Positions 51,667 to 59,105 of a stretch of DNA of 64,000 bases are shown here, piece after piece. The translations under genes were made by a program, and so were the position numbers. Positions within the stretch are counted from its first letter, which is position 1; the number at the start of each line of letters is the position of its first letter. The notes below the pieces were generated by a model. It was not told the DNA's origin. It did not search any database and saw only the letters and a program-made list of their open reading frames with translations. The stretch covers positions 1 to 64,000 of the forward strand of contig CAYQDR010000011.1 in NCBI GenBank assembly GCA_964416315.1. Reading direction: 5' to 3'. Source of the DNA: CAYQDR01 sp964416315. GTDB taxonomy: Bacteria > Methylomirabilota > Methylomirabilia > Rokubacteriales > DASRDR01.

Positions 51667-51718
51667 TGCGGGGACGATCATCGCCGGTTCGGGCGCGCGG
51701 CGCAACCGCGGTCGCTTT

Positions 51719-51745
51719 CCCTCCCCCTTGGGGGAGAGGGCAGGG
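51719..51745. repeat. Hairpin repeat between the dehydrogenase and aminotransferase genes
   Basis: CCCTCCCCC and GGGGGAGAGGG face each other across TT at 51719-51740 and are followed by CAGGGTGAGGGG, the tail seen in the 26-kb copy. It lies in the divergent gap upstream of both genes. Confidence 0.75.
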
Positions 51746-51780
51746 TGAGGGGGCCGGTCGGTGGTACCCTTGAAGGCCGT

Positions 51781-52971
51781 ATGCCGCGCTCTCAGTGGGC
51801 CCGGCTCTGGCCGCTCGACCCCGCCACGACGTTCCTCAACCACGGCGCGTTCGGGGCCTGTCCCATCGCCGTCCTCGAGGCGCAGCGGCGCCTCGTCGAG
51901 CGGATGGAAGCCGAGCCCGTGCGCTTCCTCTCCCGGGAGCTGGACGGGCTTCTCGAGTCGGCGCGGGCGGCCCTCGGCGCGTTCGTCGGCGCCGACCCGG
52001 ACGACCTCGCGTTCGTCCCGAACGCGACGTCCGGCGTCAACACGGTCGTGCGGTCGCTCGCGTTTCAGCCGGGGGACGACATCCTGGCGACCGACCACGC
52101 CTACAACGCCTGTCGGAACGCGTCGAAGGCCGCCGCCGGGCGGGCGGGCGCCCGCGTCGCCGTCGCCCGCGTGCCGTTCCCGATCGCCTCGCCGGACGAG
52201 GTGGTGGGGGCGGTGCTCGGTGCGGTGACGCCGCGGACCCAGCTCGCGCTCCTCGACCATGTGACCAGCCCGACCGGGATCGTCTTTCCGATCGCGCGCC
52301 TCGTCGCGGAGCTGGAGGCGCGCGGCGTGGACACGCTCGTGGACGGCGCCCACGCCCCCGGCATGGTTCCGCTGGACATCCGGGCGCTCGGCGCGGCGTA
52401 CTACACCGGGAATGCCCACAAGTGGCTCTGCGCGCCGAAGGGCGCGGCGTTCCTCCACGTCCGGCGGGACCGGCAGGCCGGGATCCGGCCCCTCACGATC
52501 AGTCACGGCGCGAACTCGCCGCGGCGCGACCGGTCGCGCTTCCGGCTCGAGTTCGACTGGACCGGCACCGACGACCCCACGGCCTGCCTCGTGATCCCGG
52601 AGGCGATCCGCTACCTGGGCGGCCTCCTGCCGGGCGGCTGGCCGGAGCTCCAGACCCGGAACCGCGCGACGGCGCTCGTGGCGCGGCGGACGCTTGCCGA
52701 CGCGCTCGGCATCGCGCTGCCGTGCCCCGATGCGATGATCGGCTCGCTCGCGGCGCTGTCGCTGCCGGACGCGCCCACCGCGGCGCCGATTGCCCGCGGA
52801 CTCCGCGACCCGCTCCAGGACGCCCTCTTCGACCGCTTCGACATCGAGGTACCGGTGGCGGCCTGGCCCGTGCCGCCGCGGCGGCTCATCCGCGTCTCCG
52901 CCCAGCTCTACAACGCGCCCGACGACTACGACCGCCTGGCCGCCGCCCTGGAGACCCTCCTTGCCTCCTGA
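51781..52971 (+). CDS. Aminotransferase class V-fold PLP enzyme (isopenicillin N epimerase-like)
   Basis: This 396-residue protein has 'TTFLNHGAFGACPIAVLEAQ', the typical start of this group, 'NATSGVNTVVRSL' for phosphate binding, 'DGAHAPGMVPLDI' with the PLP-ring aspartate, and 'YTGNAHKWLCAPKG' with the Schiff-base lysine. These enzymes act as desulfurases, epimerases or lyases; the reaction here is undetermined. ATG 51781 follows a hairpin repeat by about 35 nt. Confidence 0.92.
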   Translation: MPRSQWARLWPLDPATTFLNHGAFGACPIAVLEAQRRLVERMEAEPVRFLSRELDGLLESARAALGAFVGADPDDLAFVPNATSGVNTVVRSLAFQPGDDILATDHAYNACRNASKAAAGRAGARVAVARVPFPIASPDEVVGAVLGAVTPRTQLALLDHVTSPTGIVFPIARLVAELEARGVDTLVDGAHAPGMVPLDIRALGAAYYTGNAHKWLCAPKGAAFLHVRRDRQAGIRPLTISHGANSPRRDRSRFRLEFDWTGTDDPTACLVIPEAIRYLGGLLPGGWPELQTRNRATALVARRTLADALGIALPCPDAMIGSLAALSLPDAPTAAPIARGLRDPLQDALFDRFDIEVPVAAWPVPPRRLIRVSAQLYNAPDDYDRLAAALETLLAS

Positions 52972-53008
52972 GGGGCGCGGGGCCTAGACTGTGAGCCCGG
53001 GGGACGCC

Positions 53009-54208
53009 ATGGCGCTCGACTTCGAGCTGACGGAAGAGCAGAAGCTGATCCAGAAGGTGATCCGGGACATCGTCGCGCGCTTCGAGCCGCGCCGCCACGA
53101 GTTCCGCGCGCTGATGCAGCGGGAGAAGCGCTACCCGCCGGAGCTGTGGGACGCCCTCGCCGAGGCGGGGCTCATGGGAAGCCTGGTCCCCGAGGAGTAC
53201 GGGGGCTCGGGGCTCGGGCTCCTGGGCCTCTGCCTCGCCCTCGAGGAGCTCGGGTCGAGCGGCATCGGATCGAACACCATGATGGTGCTCACGGGCATGG
53301 ACGCCCTCTGCATCCTCCGGAACGGCTCGCCGGAGCTGAAGAAGCGCTTCCTCCCCGACATCGCCTCGGGGAAGCTGAAGTTCTGCTTCGCGATCACCGA
53401 GCCCGACGCGGGGAGCAACTCCTTCCGGATCCGGACGCTGGCGCGGCGGCTCGGGGACCACTACGAGATCACCGGCAGCAAGGTCTTCATCACGGGCGTG
53501 GACGCCGCCGATTACATGCTCCTCGTCACCCGCAGCATCCCCTACGAGGAAGTCGCGGCGAAGAAGCTCCCGAAGGCCCACGGTTTCTCGCTCTTCGTCC
53601 TGCCGACGGACTCGCCTGGTCTCGAGAAGCGCGTCCTCCCGATGCACGGCATCGAGGGGTTCAACCAGTTCCTGCTCTTCTTCGACAAGGTGCGGGTGCC
53701 CGCGGAGAACCTGGTCGGCGTGGAGCACCAGGGGATGGCGGCGCTGTTCAACTCGCTGAACCCCGAGCGGATCCTCGCGGCGGCCTCCTCCTGCGGGAGC
53801 ACGGCGTACCTGATCCGGCGGGCCTGCGAGTACGCGCGGGAGCGGAAGGTCTTCGGCGACCGTCCGATCGGCACCCACCAGGGCCTCGCCCACCCCCTCG
53901 CGGAGGTGCGGATCGAGCTGGACGCGGTGCGCCTCCTGACCTACCGGGCGGCGTGGTCCTTCGACCGCGGGGACCCGCCCCAGGTCACCGGGACCTACGC
54001 GAACATGGCGAAGTACATGGCCGCCGAGGTCGGCGTGAAGGCCGCCGACCGCGCGATCGAGACACTGGGGGGTTACGGCTTCTCGGAGGAGTACGACATC
54101 ATCCACGCGTGGGAAGGCGCGCGGCTCCTCCGCACCGCGCCGATCTCGCGCGAGATGATCCTCAACTTCGTCGCCGAGCACGTCCTGGAGCTGCCGCGCT
54201 CGTACTGA
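53009..54208 (+). CDS. Acyl-CoA dehydrogenase family protein
   Basis: This 399-residue protein has the FAD motif 'CFAITEPDAGSNS', 'KVFITGVDAADYMLLVTR', 'RVPAENLVGVEHQGMAALFN' and the C-terminal 'ETLGGYGFSEEYDIIHAWEG'. In the usual 'R..R...I.EGT.EI' block the sequence is 'LLRTAPISREMI', a variant end for this family. It oxidises an acyl-CoA thioester and passes electrons to ETF. ATG 53009 was chosen over GTG 52991. Confidence 0.92.
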   Translation: MALDFELTEEQKLIQKVIRDIVARFEPRRHEFRALMQREKRYPPELWDALAEAGLMGSLVPEEYGGSGLGLLGLCLALEELGSSGIGSNTMMVLTGMDALCILRNGSPELKKRFLPDIASGKLKFCFAITEPDAGSNSFRIRTLARRLGDHYEITGSKVFITGVDAADYMLLVTRSIPYEEVAAKKLPKAHGFSLFVLPTDSPGLEKRVLPMHGIEGFNQFLLFFDKVRVPAENLVGVEHQGMAALFNSLNPERILAAASSCGSTAYLIRRACEYARERKVFGDRPIGTHQGLAHPLAEVRIELDAVRLLTYRAAWSFDRGDPPQVTGTYANMAKYMAAEVGVKAADRAIETLGGYGFSEEYDIIHAWEGARLLRTAPISREMILNFVAEHVLELPRSY

Positions 54209-54365
54209 GGGCAGCCCCGGGAGAGCCCGGACTACTCGTAATCCCCGCTGCGGGGGTCTTGCCGCCCGACCCGACTCGCTGGCTTCGCCAGGAGTCGGAT
54301 GCCCGCCCCGCTCGCCGCGCTCCGCGCCACGGTTTATCCGCGGCGTTAGACCGCAGCGGTCGGAT

Positions 54366-54394
54366 TTGACCACGGTGTCGAATCTGGCTATATT
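54366..54394 (+). promoter_or_regulatory. Strong promoter of the RelE/Phd pair, near-leaderless
   Basis: TTGACC (54366-54371) and TATATT (54389-54394) are 17 nt apart, 10 of 12 matches to consensus. The -10 ends only 9 nt before ATG 54404, so the mRNA should start at or just before the start codon. Confidence 0.7.
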
Positions 54395-54403
54395 ATGGCC
54401 AGA

Positions 54404-54715
54404 ATGCGGTACGAGGTCGTCCTGGCCCCCGAGGCGGCCAAGGCCTACAGGTCTCTGCCGGCCTACCGCCGGGCCGAAGTGCGGGACGCCCTCGAACGGC
54501 ACTTGCGGCACGAGCCCACGCGGGTGAGCAAGGGCCGGATCAAACGTCTGCGGGGCTTGAGCCAGCCGCAGTATCGCCTGCGGGTTGGGGAAGTGAGGGT
54601 GTTCTATGACGTCACGCGTGAAGCCGTCGAAGTTCTCGCGATCGTCACGAAAGCCGAAGCGGCAAGCTGGCTTGCCGAGCACGGGACGCCCGGTGCGCGA
54701 GGCGGCCCTGGCTGA
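54404..54715 (+). CDS. RelE/ParE-family toxin
   Basis: This 103-residue protein has 'YEVVLAPEAAKAYRSLPAYR', 'RIKRLRGLSQPQYRLRVGEV' and 'RVFYDVTREAVEVLAIVTKA', the RelE fold with the arginines used for mRNA cleavage in RelE-like toxins. ATG 54395 is in frame but overlaps the predicted transcription start; ATG 54404 is more likely. It lies first in the operon, opposite to the common antitoxin-first order. Confidence 0.85.
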   Translation: MRYEVVLAPEAAKAYRSLPAYRRAEVRDALERHLRHEPTRVSKGRIKRLRGLSQPQYRLRVGEVRVFYDVTREAVEVLAIVTKAEAASWLAEHGTPGARGGPG

Positions 54716-54938
54716 GGTCAAGGACGACCTGTCGCGATTTCTGCGCTTGGCCGAGTCCGAGGAGATCCTCATCACGCGGCACGGGAAGCCGGCCGGCGTG
54801 CTGATCGGCTTCGAGACCGAGGACGACTGGTTCGACTATCGGTTGGAGCACCACCCCGAGTTCCTGCGACGAATAGCGGAGGCGCGAGACGCCCTCAGGA
54901 GCGGTCGCGGTGTCCGGCTCGAGGATCTGCCGTCGTAA
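54693..54938 (+). CDS. Phd/YefM-family antitoxin
   Basis: This 81-residue protein starts at GTG 54693, overlapping the toxin end by 23 nt. It has 'ALAEVKDDLSRFLRLAE' and 'EILITRHGKPAGVLIGFE', the DNA-binding half of Phd/YefM antitoxins, followed by an acidic helical tail that should wrap the toxin. Translation is coupled to the toxin gene. It would neutralise RelE and autoregulate the promoter. Confidence 0.85.
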   Translation: MREAALAEVKDDLSRFLRLAESEEILITRHGKPAGVLIGFETEDDWFDYRLEHHPEFLRRIAEARDALRSGRGVRLEDLPS

Positions 54939-55196
54939 CGGGCGGTCTAGCTCTTCGCCAGGATAGAGGGCAACTACGGGATCTACCGGACCTGGGTCCG
55001 TCTGGGTCGCCGGGGGCCTCGACTCCGGCTGCACCTGCCCGTCGGACTGGCTTGGGACCGAGGGCGGCCACCCCGGGCATCTTGACGAGCGTCGCCTCCG
55101 TGTGGGATAGATACGCAGCGCGGCTCCTGCATCCTGGCCTTCCGGCCTTCTGACGATCGTGCGGCGGACGACGCGCCGCACGGGGAGGAACCCGAT

Positions 55197-56201
55197 ATGA
55201 CCGGCAAGTGCGCGCGAGCGGTTCTGGTCCTGGGTCTCGCCCTGCTGCTGGCGGCCGTCCTCGGCGCGCCGGCGGGGGCGCAGACCATCACGCTCAAGGG
55301 GGCGAGCCAGTTCGACGACAACCACTCCTTCAACCAGACGATGCTGAAGTTCGCCGAGCGGGTCCAGTACTACTACGGGAGGCCGGTGAACTTCGTCCTC
55401 CACCGCAACCGGGAGCTGGGCCTCGAGAAGGACTACTTCGCCTACATGAGCCAGGGCCTCTCGGTGGACTACGCGATCGTCGCGCCCTCGCACATGGCCA
55501 CCTTCTCCAAGCAGGCGACGCTGATGGACATGCCCTTCCTGTTCCGCGACATCCCCCACTGGAACAAGGTCTTGTCGACCGGCGAGGCGCTGAAGCCGAT
55601 CGCGGACGACGTCCTGGCCAAGGCCGACGTCATGCTGATCGGCTACGCGGGCGGGGGCGTCCGCAACATCGTCGGGAGGAAGCCCGTGCGGAACATGGAG
55701 GAGCTGAAGGCCCTCCCGATCCGGGTGATGGGCGCGCCGATCCAGACGCGCATGTTCCAGGCGATCACGGCCGCCCCGACGGTCATCGCCTACGACGAGG
55801 TATACAACGCCGTCCAGACGGGCGTGATCCAGGCCGGCGAGAACGAGAGCCCCGGCTGGTCCCAGATGAAGTGGCACGAGGTCGCGCCCGAGATCTCGCA
55901 GACCCAGCATGCCATCACGATCCGGCCGCTCTGCTTCTCCGGGAAGACCTTCCGCAAGCTCCCGAAGGAGCTCCAGGATGCCATCATCAAGGCCGGGAGG
56001 GACGGGGCGGCCTGGGGTCGCGACTGGGAGCGCCGGGAGGACGACAAGATCCTCGAGCGCTTCAAGGCCGAGGGCAAGATCCGCATGCACCCCTTCACCG
56101 ACCGCGGAAAGCTCCTGGAGCTGGCCGCGCCCGTGAAGGAGGCGTTCGCGAAGGAGATCGGGGCGGACAAAGTGCTGGCGAACATCAACGCGGTGAAGTA
56201 G
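55197..56201 (+). CDS. dctP: TRAP transporter substrate-binding protein (DctP family), second system
   Basis: This 334-residue protein has a signal peptide ending near 'APAGAQ', then 'ITLKGASQFDDNHSFNQTML' and, in the ligand region, 'LKALPIRVMGAPIQTRMFQA' with the clamp arginine and 'YDEVYNAVQTGVIQAGENE'. GGGGAGG lies upstream of ATG 55197. A perfect intrinsic terminator follows its stop, before the permease genes. Confidence 0.93.
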   Translation: MTGKCARAVLVLGLALLLAAVLGAPAGAQTITLKGASQFDDNHSFNQTMLKFAERVQYYYGRPVNFVLHRNRELGLEKDYFAYMSQGLSVDYAIVAPSHMATFSKQATLMDMPFLFRDIPHWNKVLSTGEALKPIADDVLAKADVMLIGYAGGGVRNIVGRKPVRNMEELKALPIRVMGAPIQTRMFQAITAAPTVIAYDEVYNAVQTGVIQAGENESPGWSQMKWHEVAPEISQTQHAITIRPLCFSGKTFRKLPKELQDAIIKAGRDGAAWGRDWERREDDKILERFKAEGKIRMHPFTDRGKLLELAAPVKEAFAKEIGADKVLANINAVK

Positions 56202-56228
56202 CCCTCGAGGGGCGAAGCTGACCAACCG

Positions 56229-56267
56229 ATCAGGTCCCCGGCTCGATCGGCCGGGGACCTGATTTTT
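56229..56267 (+). terminator. Intrinsic terminator between dctP and dctQ
   Basis: A perfect 14-bp stem (56229-56242 with 56250-56263) with a 7-nt loop leads into TTTTT (56263-56267), 28 nt after the dctP stop. Partial read-through would make binding protein in excess of permease. Confidence 0.88.
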
Positions 56268-56290
56268 CCCCGCACCGACAGGGATCGCCC

Positions 56291-56830
56291 ATGCCCCGAC
56301 GTCGGTACCTGCACACGGTCCTGAACGGCTACTTCCGCGTCCTCCAGTTCCTCGTGACGGCGCTGATGGGCCTGATGATCGTGCCCGTCACGCTCCAGAT
56401 CGTCTCCCGCTACACCGGGCTGATCCCGCGCTACATCTGGACGGAAGAGGCCGCGCGCTTCTGCTTCATCTGGATCATCCTGGTCGGGGCGATGATCGCC
56501 GTGCGCGAGGGCACCCACTTCGAGGTGGACGTCCTGCCGGCGCCGCAGAGCCCGCGCGGCGAGGCGATCATGAAGCTGATCGTCTACCTCTTCATGCTCG
56601 TCTTCGCCCTCGTGTTCGTCTGGTACGGCTGGCGCTACGCCGCGTTCGGCTACACGCAGACCTCCGAGCTGACCGGCATCAACATGGTGTTCATCCACGG
56701 GGCGTACCTCCTGGCGGGCCTCACGTGGGTCGCGTTCCTCGGGGAGCGCATCCTCGCCGCGATCGCGGTGCTGCGCGGGGACCACGAGGCCCTGGCGGTG
56801 CTGCGGGGAGATCACCTTGTCGGCCGGTGA
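56291..56830 (+). CDS. dctQ: TRAP transporter small permease (DctQ family), second system
   Basis: This 179-residue protein has four helices and the core 'LQIVSRYTGLIPRYIWTEEA' then 'ARFCFIWIILVGAMIAVREG', followed by 'HFEVDV'. The C-terminus 'IAVLRGDHEALAVLRGDHLV' is a tandem duplication of ten codons. It overlaps the large permease start by 14 nt. Confidence 0.92.
   Translation: MPRRRYLHTVLNGYFRVLQFLVTALMGLMIVPVTLQIVSRYTGLIPRYIWTEEAARFCFIWIILVGAMIAVREGTHFEVDVLPAPQSPRGEAIMKLIVYLFMLVFALVFVWYGWRYAAFGYTQTSELTGINMVFIHGAYLLAGLTWVAFLGERILAAIAVLRGDHEALAVLRGDHLVGR
56765..56815 (+). repeat. Tandem repeat (30-nt unit) at the dctQ/dctM junction
   Basis: GCGGTGCTGCGCGGGGACCA at 56765 recurs with three changes at 56795. 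The second copy has GGGGAG in place of GGGGAC, which serves as a Shine-Dalgarno for the TTG start of dctM at 56817. Confidence 0.75.
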
Positions 56831-58118
56831 GGTCGCGGCCATCATGTTCGGCACCTTCGGGACGCTCGTCCTCCTGCGGGTGCCGGTCGCGTTCGCCCTC
56901 GGGCTCGCCTGCCTGCCGATCTTCGCCCTCGACGAGCGCCTGACGCCGATCCTGATGCTCGGGGAGATGACGAAGGCCTACAACGCCTTCATCCTCCTCG
57001 CGGTCCCCTTCTTCGTGCTGGCTGCGAACCTAATGAACTCGGCGGGGATCACCGAGCGGCTCGTGGACCTCACCCGCTGCCTCGTCGGCCAGTTCCGCGG
57101 GGGCCTCGCCTACATCAACGTGGTCGTCAGCATGATCTTCGCGGGGATCTCCGGCTCCTCGACGGCCGACGCGGCGGGCGAGGGCTCGCTCATCATCCCG
57201 GCGATGCGCAAGCAGGGGTACGACCCGAGCTTCACCGTCGCCATCACGGCCTGCTCGTCCGTCATCGGGGTCATCATTCCGCCGAGCATCCTCATGGTGA
57301 TCTGGGGCGGGGTGATGTCGGTCTCCATCGGGGCGCTGTTCCTGGCCGGCATCGTCCCCGGGATCATGGTCGGTTCCTCCCAGATGGCCGCCACGTTCGT
57401 CTACGCCCGGATCCGCAACTACCCGATCTACGCCCGGGCGACGCTCCGCGAGTTCTGGCGGGCCCTCGGGGGCGCCACGTTCGCAATCCTGACGCCGGTC
57501 ATCGTCATCGGGGGCGTGGTCGGCGGCTTCGTGACGCCGACCGAGGCGTCGGTCATCGCGGTGCTGTACTGCCTGGCCGTCGGCCTGATCGTCTACCGCA
57601 CCCTGGGCGTGCGGGAGATCCGCTCGGTGCTCTACCAGACGGCGCGGCTCGCCTCCATCTCGCTCTTCAACATCGGCACCGCGTCGGCCTTCGGCTGGCT
57701 CCTCGCCTACTACCAGATCCCGAAGACGATCGTCGCCTACCTGGCCCGGTGGGGCGCGGGGGTGACCAGCGTCGGGCTCATCGAGGCCGCGGCGTTCCTG
57801 TTCATCGGCTGCTTCATCGACGCGGTGCCGTCCATCATCATCATCGGGCCGTTGCTGGCGCCGGTGGCCCAGAGCGTCGGGATGCACCCGATCCACTTCG
57901 CGATCATCGGCGTCGTCTCGCTCGCGTTCGGCCTCGTCACGCCGCCCTACGGCCTCTGCCTCCTGATCGACTGCCACATCGCGGGGATCAAGGTCTCCGA
58001 GGCCTTCAGGGACGTCGTGATCATCCTCATGCCGATGCTCTTCGTCCTGTTCCTCGTGATCCTGTTCCCCGACGTGATCCTGTTCATCCCGCGCCTGCTG
58101 ATGCCGAAGTTCGTGTAG
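56817..58118 (+). CDS. dctM: TRAP transporter large permease (DctM family), second system
   Basis: This 433-residue protein has the DctM motifs 'LAVPFFVLAANLMNSAGITE', 'GISGSSTADAAGEGSLIIPA', 'IGVIIPPSILMVIWG' and 'LAFGLVTPPYGLCLL', with about 12 membrane segments. TTG 56817 follows GGGGAG by 7 nt and overlaps dctQ. It completes the second importer in the usual P-Q-M order. Confidence 0.93.
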   Translation: MSAGEVAAIMFGTFGTLVLLRVPVAFALGLACLPIFALDERLTPILMLGEMTKAYNAFILLAVPFFVLAANLMNSAGITERLVDLTRCLVGQFRGGLAYINVVVSMIFAGISGSSTADAAGEGSLIIPAMRKQGYDPSFTVAITACSSVIGVIIPPSILMVIWGGVMSVSIGALFLAGIVPGIMVGSSQMAATFVYARIRNYPIYARATLREFWRALGGATFAILTPVIVIGGVVGGFVTPTEASVIAVLYCLAVGLIVYRTLGVREIRSVLYQTARLASISLFNIGTASAFGWLLAYYQIPKTIVAYLARWGAGVTSVGLIEAAAFLFIGCFIDAVPSIIIIGPLLAPVAQSVGMHPIHFAIIGVVSLAFGLVTPPYGLCLLIDCHIAGIKVSEAFRDVVIILMPMLFVLFLVILFPDVILFIPRLLMPKFV

Positions 58119-58140
58119 GCCTCTCGGAACCCGGGGCCGG

Positions 58141-58272
58141 TCACTCGATGATCCTGTTGGTCCGGATTCGGATGGACTCGGGAAGGCTCAGACCGAGCGC
58201 CCGGGCAGTCTTGCCGTTGACGACGACCTCGAACTTGGTGGCCTGCTCCACAGGGATGTCGCCAGCCTTGGC
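58141..58272 (-). pseudogene. ABC_sub_bind-type binding protein, C-terminal fragment
   Basis: The last about 40 codons read 'GDIPVEQATKFEVVVNGKTA' and 'RALGLSLPESIRIRTNRIIE', the conserved end of PF04392-type ABC binding proteins (LPVEQPTKFELVINLKTAKALGL). Nothing upstream belongs to the family; the nucleotidyltransferase gene ends 18 nt away. Confidence 0.75.
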
Positions 58273-58289
58273 CCCTCGCTCTCCCGCAC

Positions 58290-58832
58290 TCAGCCAAGCG
58301 ACTCGCGAACCTGCCGGAGGAGTTTCAGGACGCCGCGTGCCGAGGCGCGCTCGTCGAGGTCGGGATGAGGCCCGGAGCGGGTCAGGAGATCGGCCACGTC
58401 GGCGAGGTCGCCGGGGCCGCCCGCCAGGAGCTTGAGGACGATGAGGTCTTCGACGGCCACCACCGGCACTTCGGACCCACCCGGGATCCGGATGCGAGTC
58501 GCGCGCCCGAGCGCCTCGCGCTCCCAAGCCGTGGTGGCACAGACCACGTCCACCTCGGGGCCTCCGGCCGGCTGGGTCAGACGGAGCAGCAGGGGGACGG
58601 GATCGTCGGGCCCGCCGCGCCGCCACTCGGGCTCGAAGCCGGCCTGGCGGAGCGTCGTGTCGAGCTGCGGCGAGCGCGTGGCATCCGCGAGGAGGTCGAT
58701 GTCCTCGGTGGCCCTGGGCGCGCCCCACGCGGCCACGGCGAGCCCGCCGATCAGCGCGTGGGCGATCCCGGTTCGGCGGAGCACCGCGAGCACCCCCTCG
58801 AGCGTCTCCTCGAACCGGGCGTCGCCGGTCAT
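58290..58832 (-). CDS. Nucleotidyltransferase-fold protein (MNT/AbiEii-like)
   Basis: This 180-residue protein has the minimal nucleotidyltransferase motif 'GGLAVAAWG' (residues 29-37) and 'TEDIDLL' (42-48) with the metal aspartates D44 and D46. It also has a later acidic strand 'EVDVVCATT' that supplies the third carboxylate, and 'VPVVAVEDLIVLKLLAG'. Such proteins occur in AbiEii-like or MNT/HEPN toxin-antitoxin units or as orphan transferases. It is coupled (ATGA) to a small helical protein gene upstream. Confidence 0.8.
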   Translation of the reverse strand: MTGDARFEETLEGVLAVLRRTGIAHALIGGLAVAAWGAPRATEDIDLLADATRSPQLDTTLRQAGFEPEWRRGGPDDPVPLLLRLTQPAGGPEVDVVCATTAWEREALGRATRIRIPGGSEVPVVAVEDLIVLKLLAGGPGDLADVADLLTRSGPHPDLDERASARGVLKLLRQVRESLG

Positions 58833-59014
58833 GGACGCCGTGGGGCGCGAAGCCGGAGGACGAAGGAGGAGAGGCGAAGGGCGCGCCGGAGGCGCTCCCC
58901 GGGCTCCATCGCCGCGTACCGGGCGCGGCGCTCGGCCTCCACGTCGGCCGTCGCCGCCGACGGCCGGCGACGCCGAAGGACCCAGAGGGCAGGGGCGGTG
59001 GGCCGCGTTCGCAC
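58829..59014 (-). CDS. Small helical partner protein of the nucleotidyltransferase
   Basis: This 61-residue protein starts at GTG 59014. The second half 'RARYAAMEPGERLRRALRLS' is like small proteins often encoded before nucleotidyltransferase genes (YrrMtpaERLe.aL.ls). The first half is basic and poorly conserved. ATGA overlap with the next gene implies co-translation. Function unknown; an antitoxin-like or regulatory role is inference only. Confidence 0.55.
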   Translation of the reverse strand: MRTRPTAPALWVLRRRRPSAATADVEAERRARYAAMEPGERLRRALRLSSFVLRLRAPRRP

Positions 59015-59105
59015 GGCCTCAAGGTCGCACGCGCCCGCAGCCCCGTCAACGGCCGCCCCGTTGACCGCGCGCAGGGGCTCGTGTGAGGATCGGCGCGTGG
59101 GCCCG

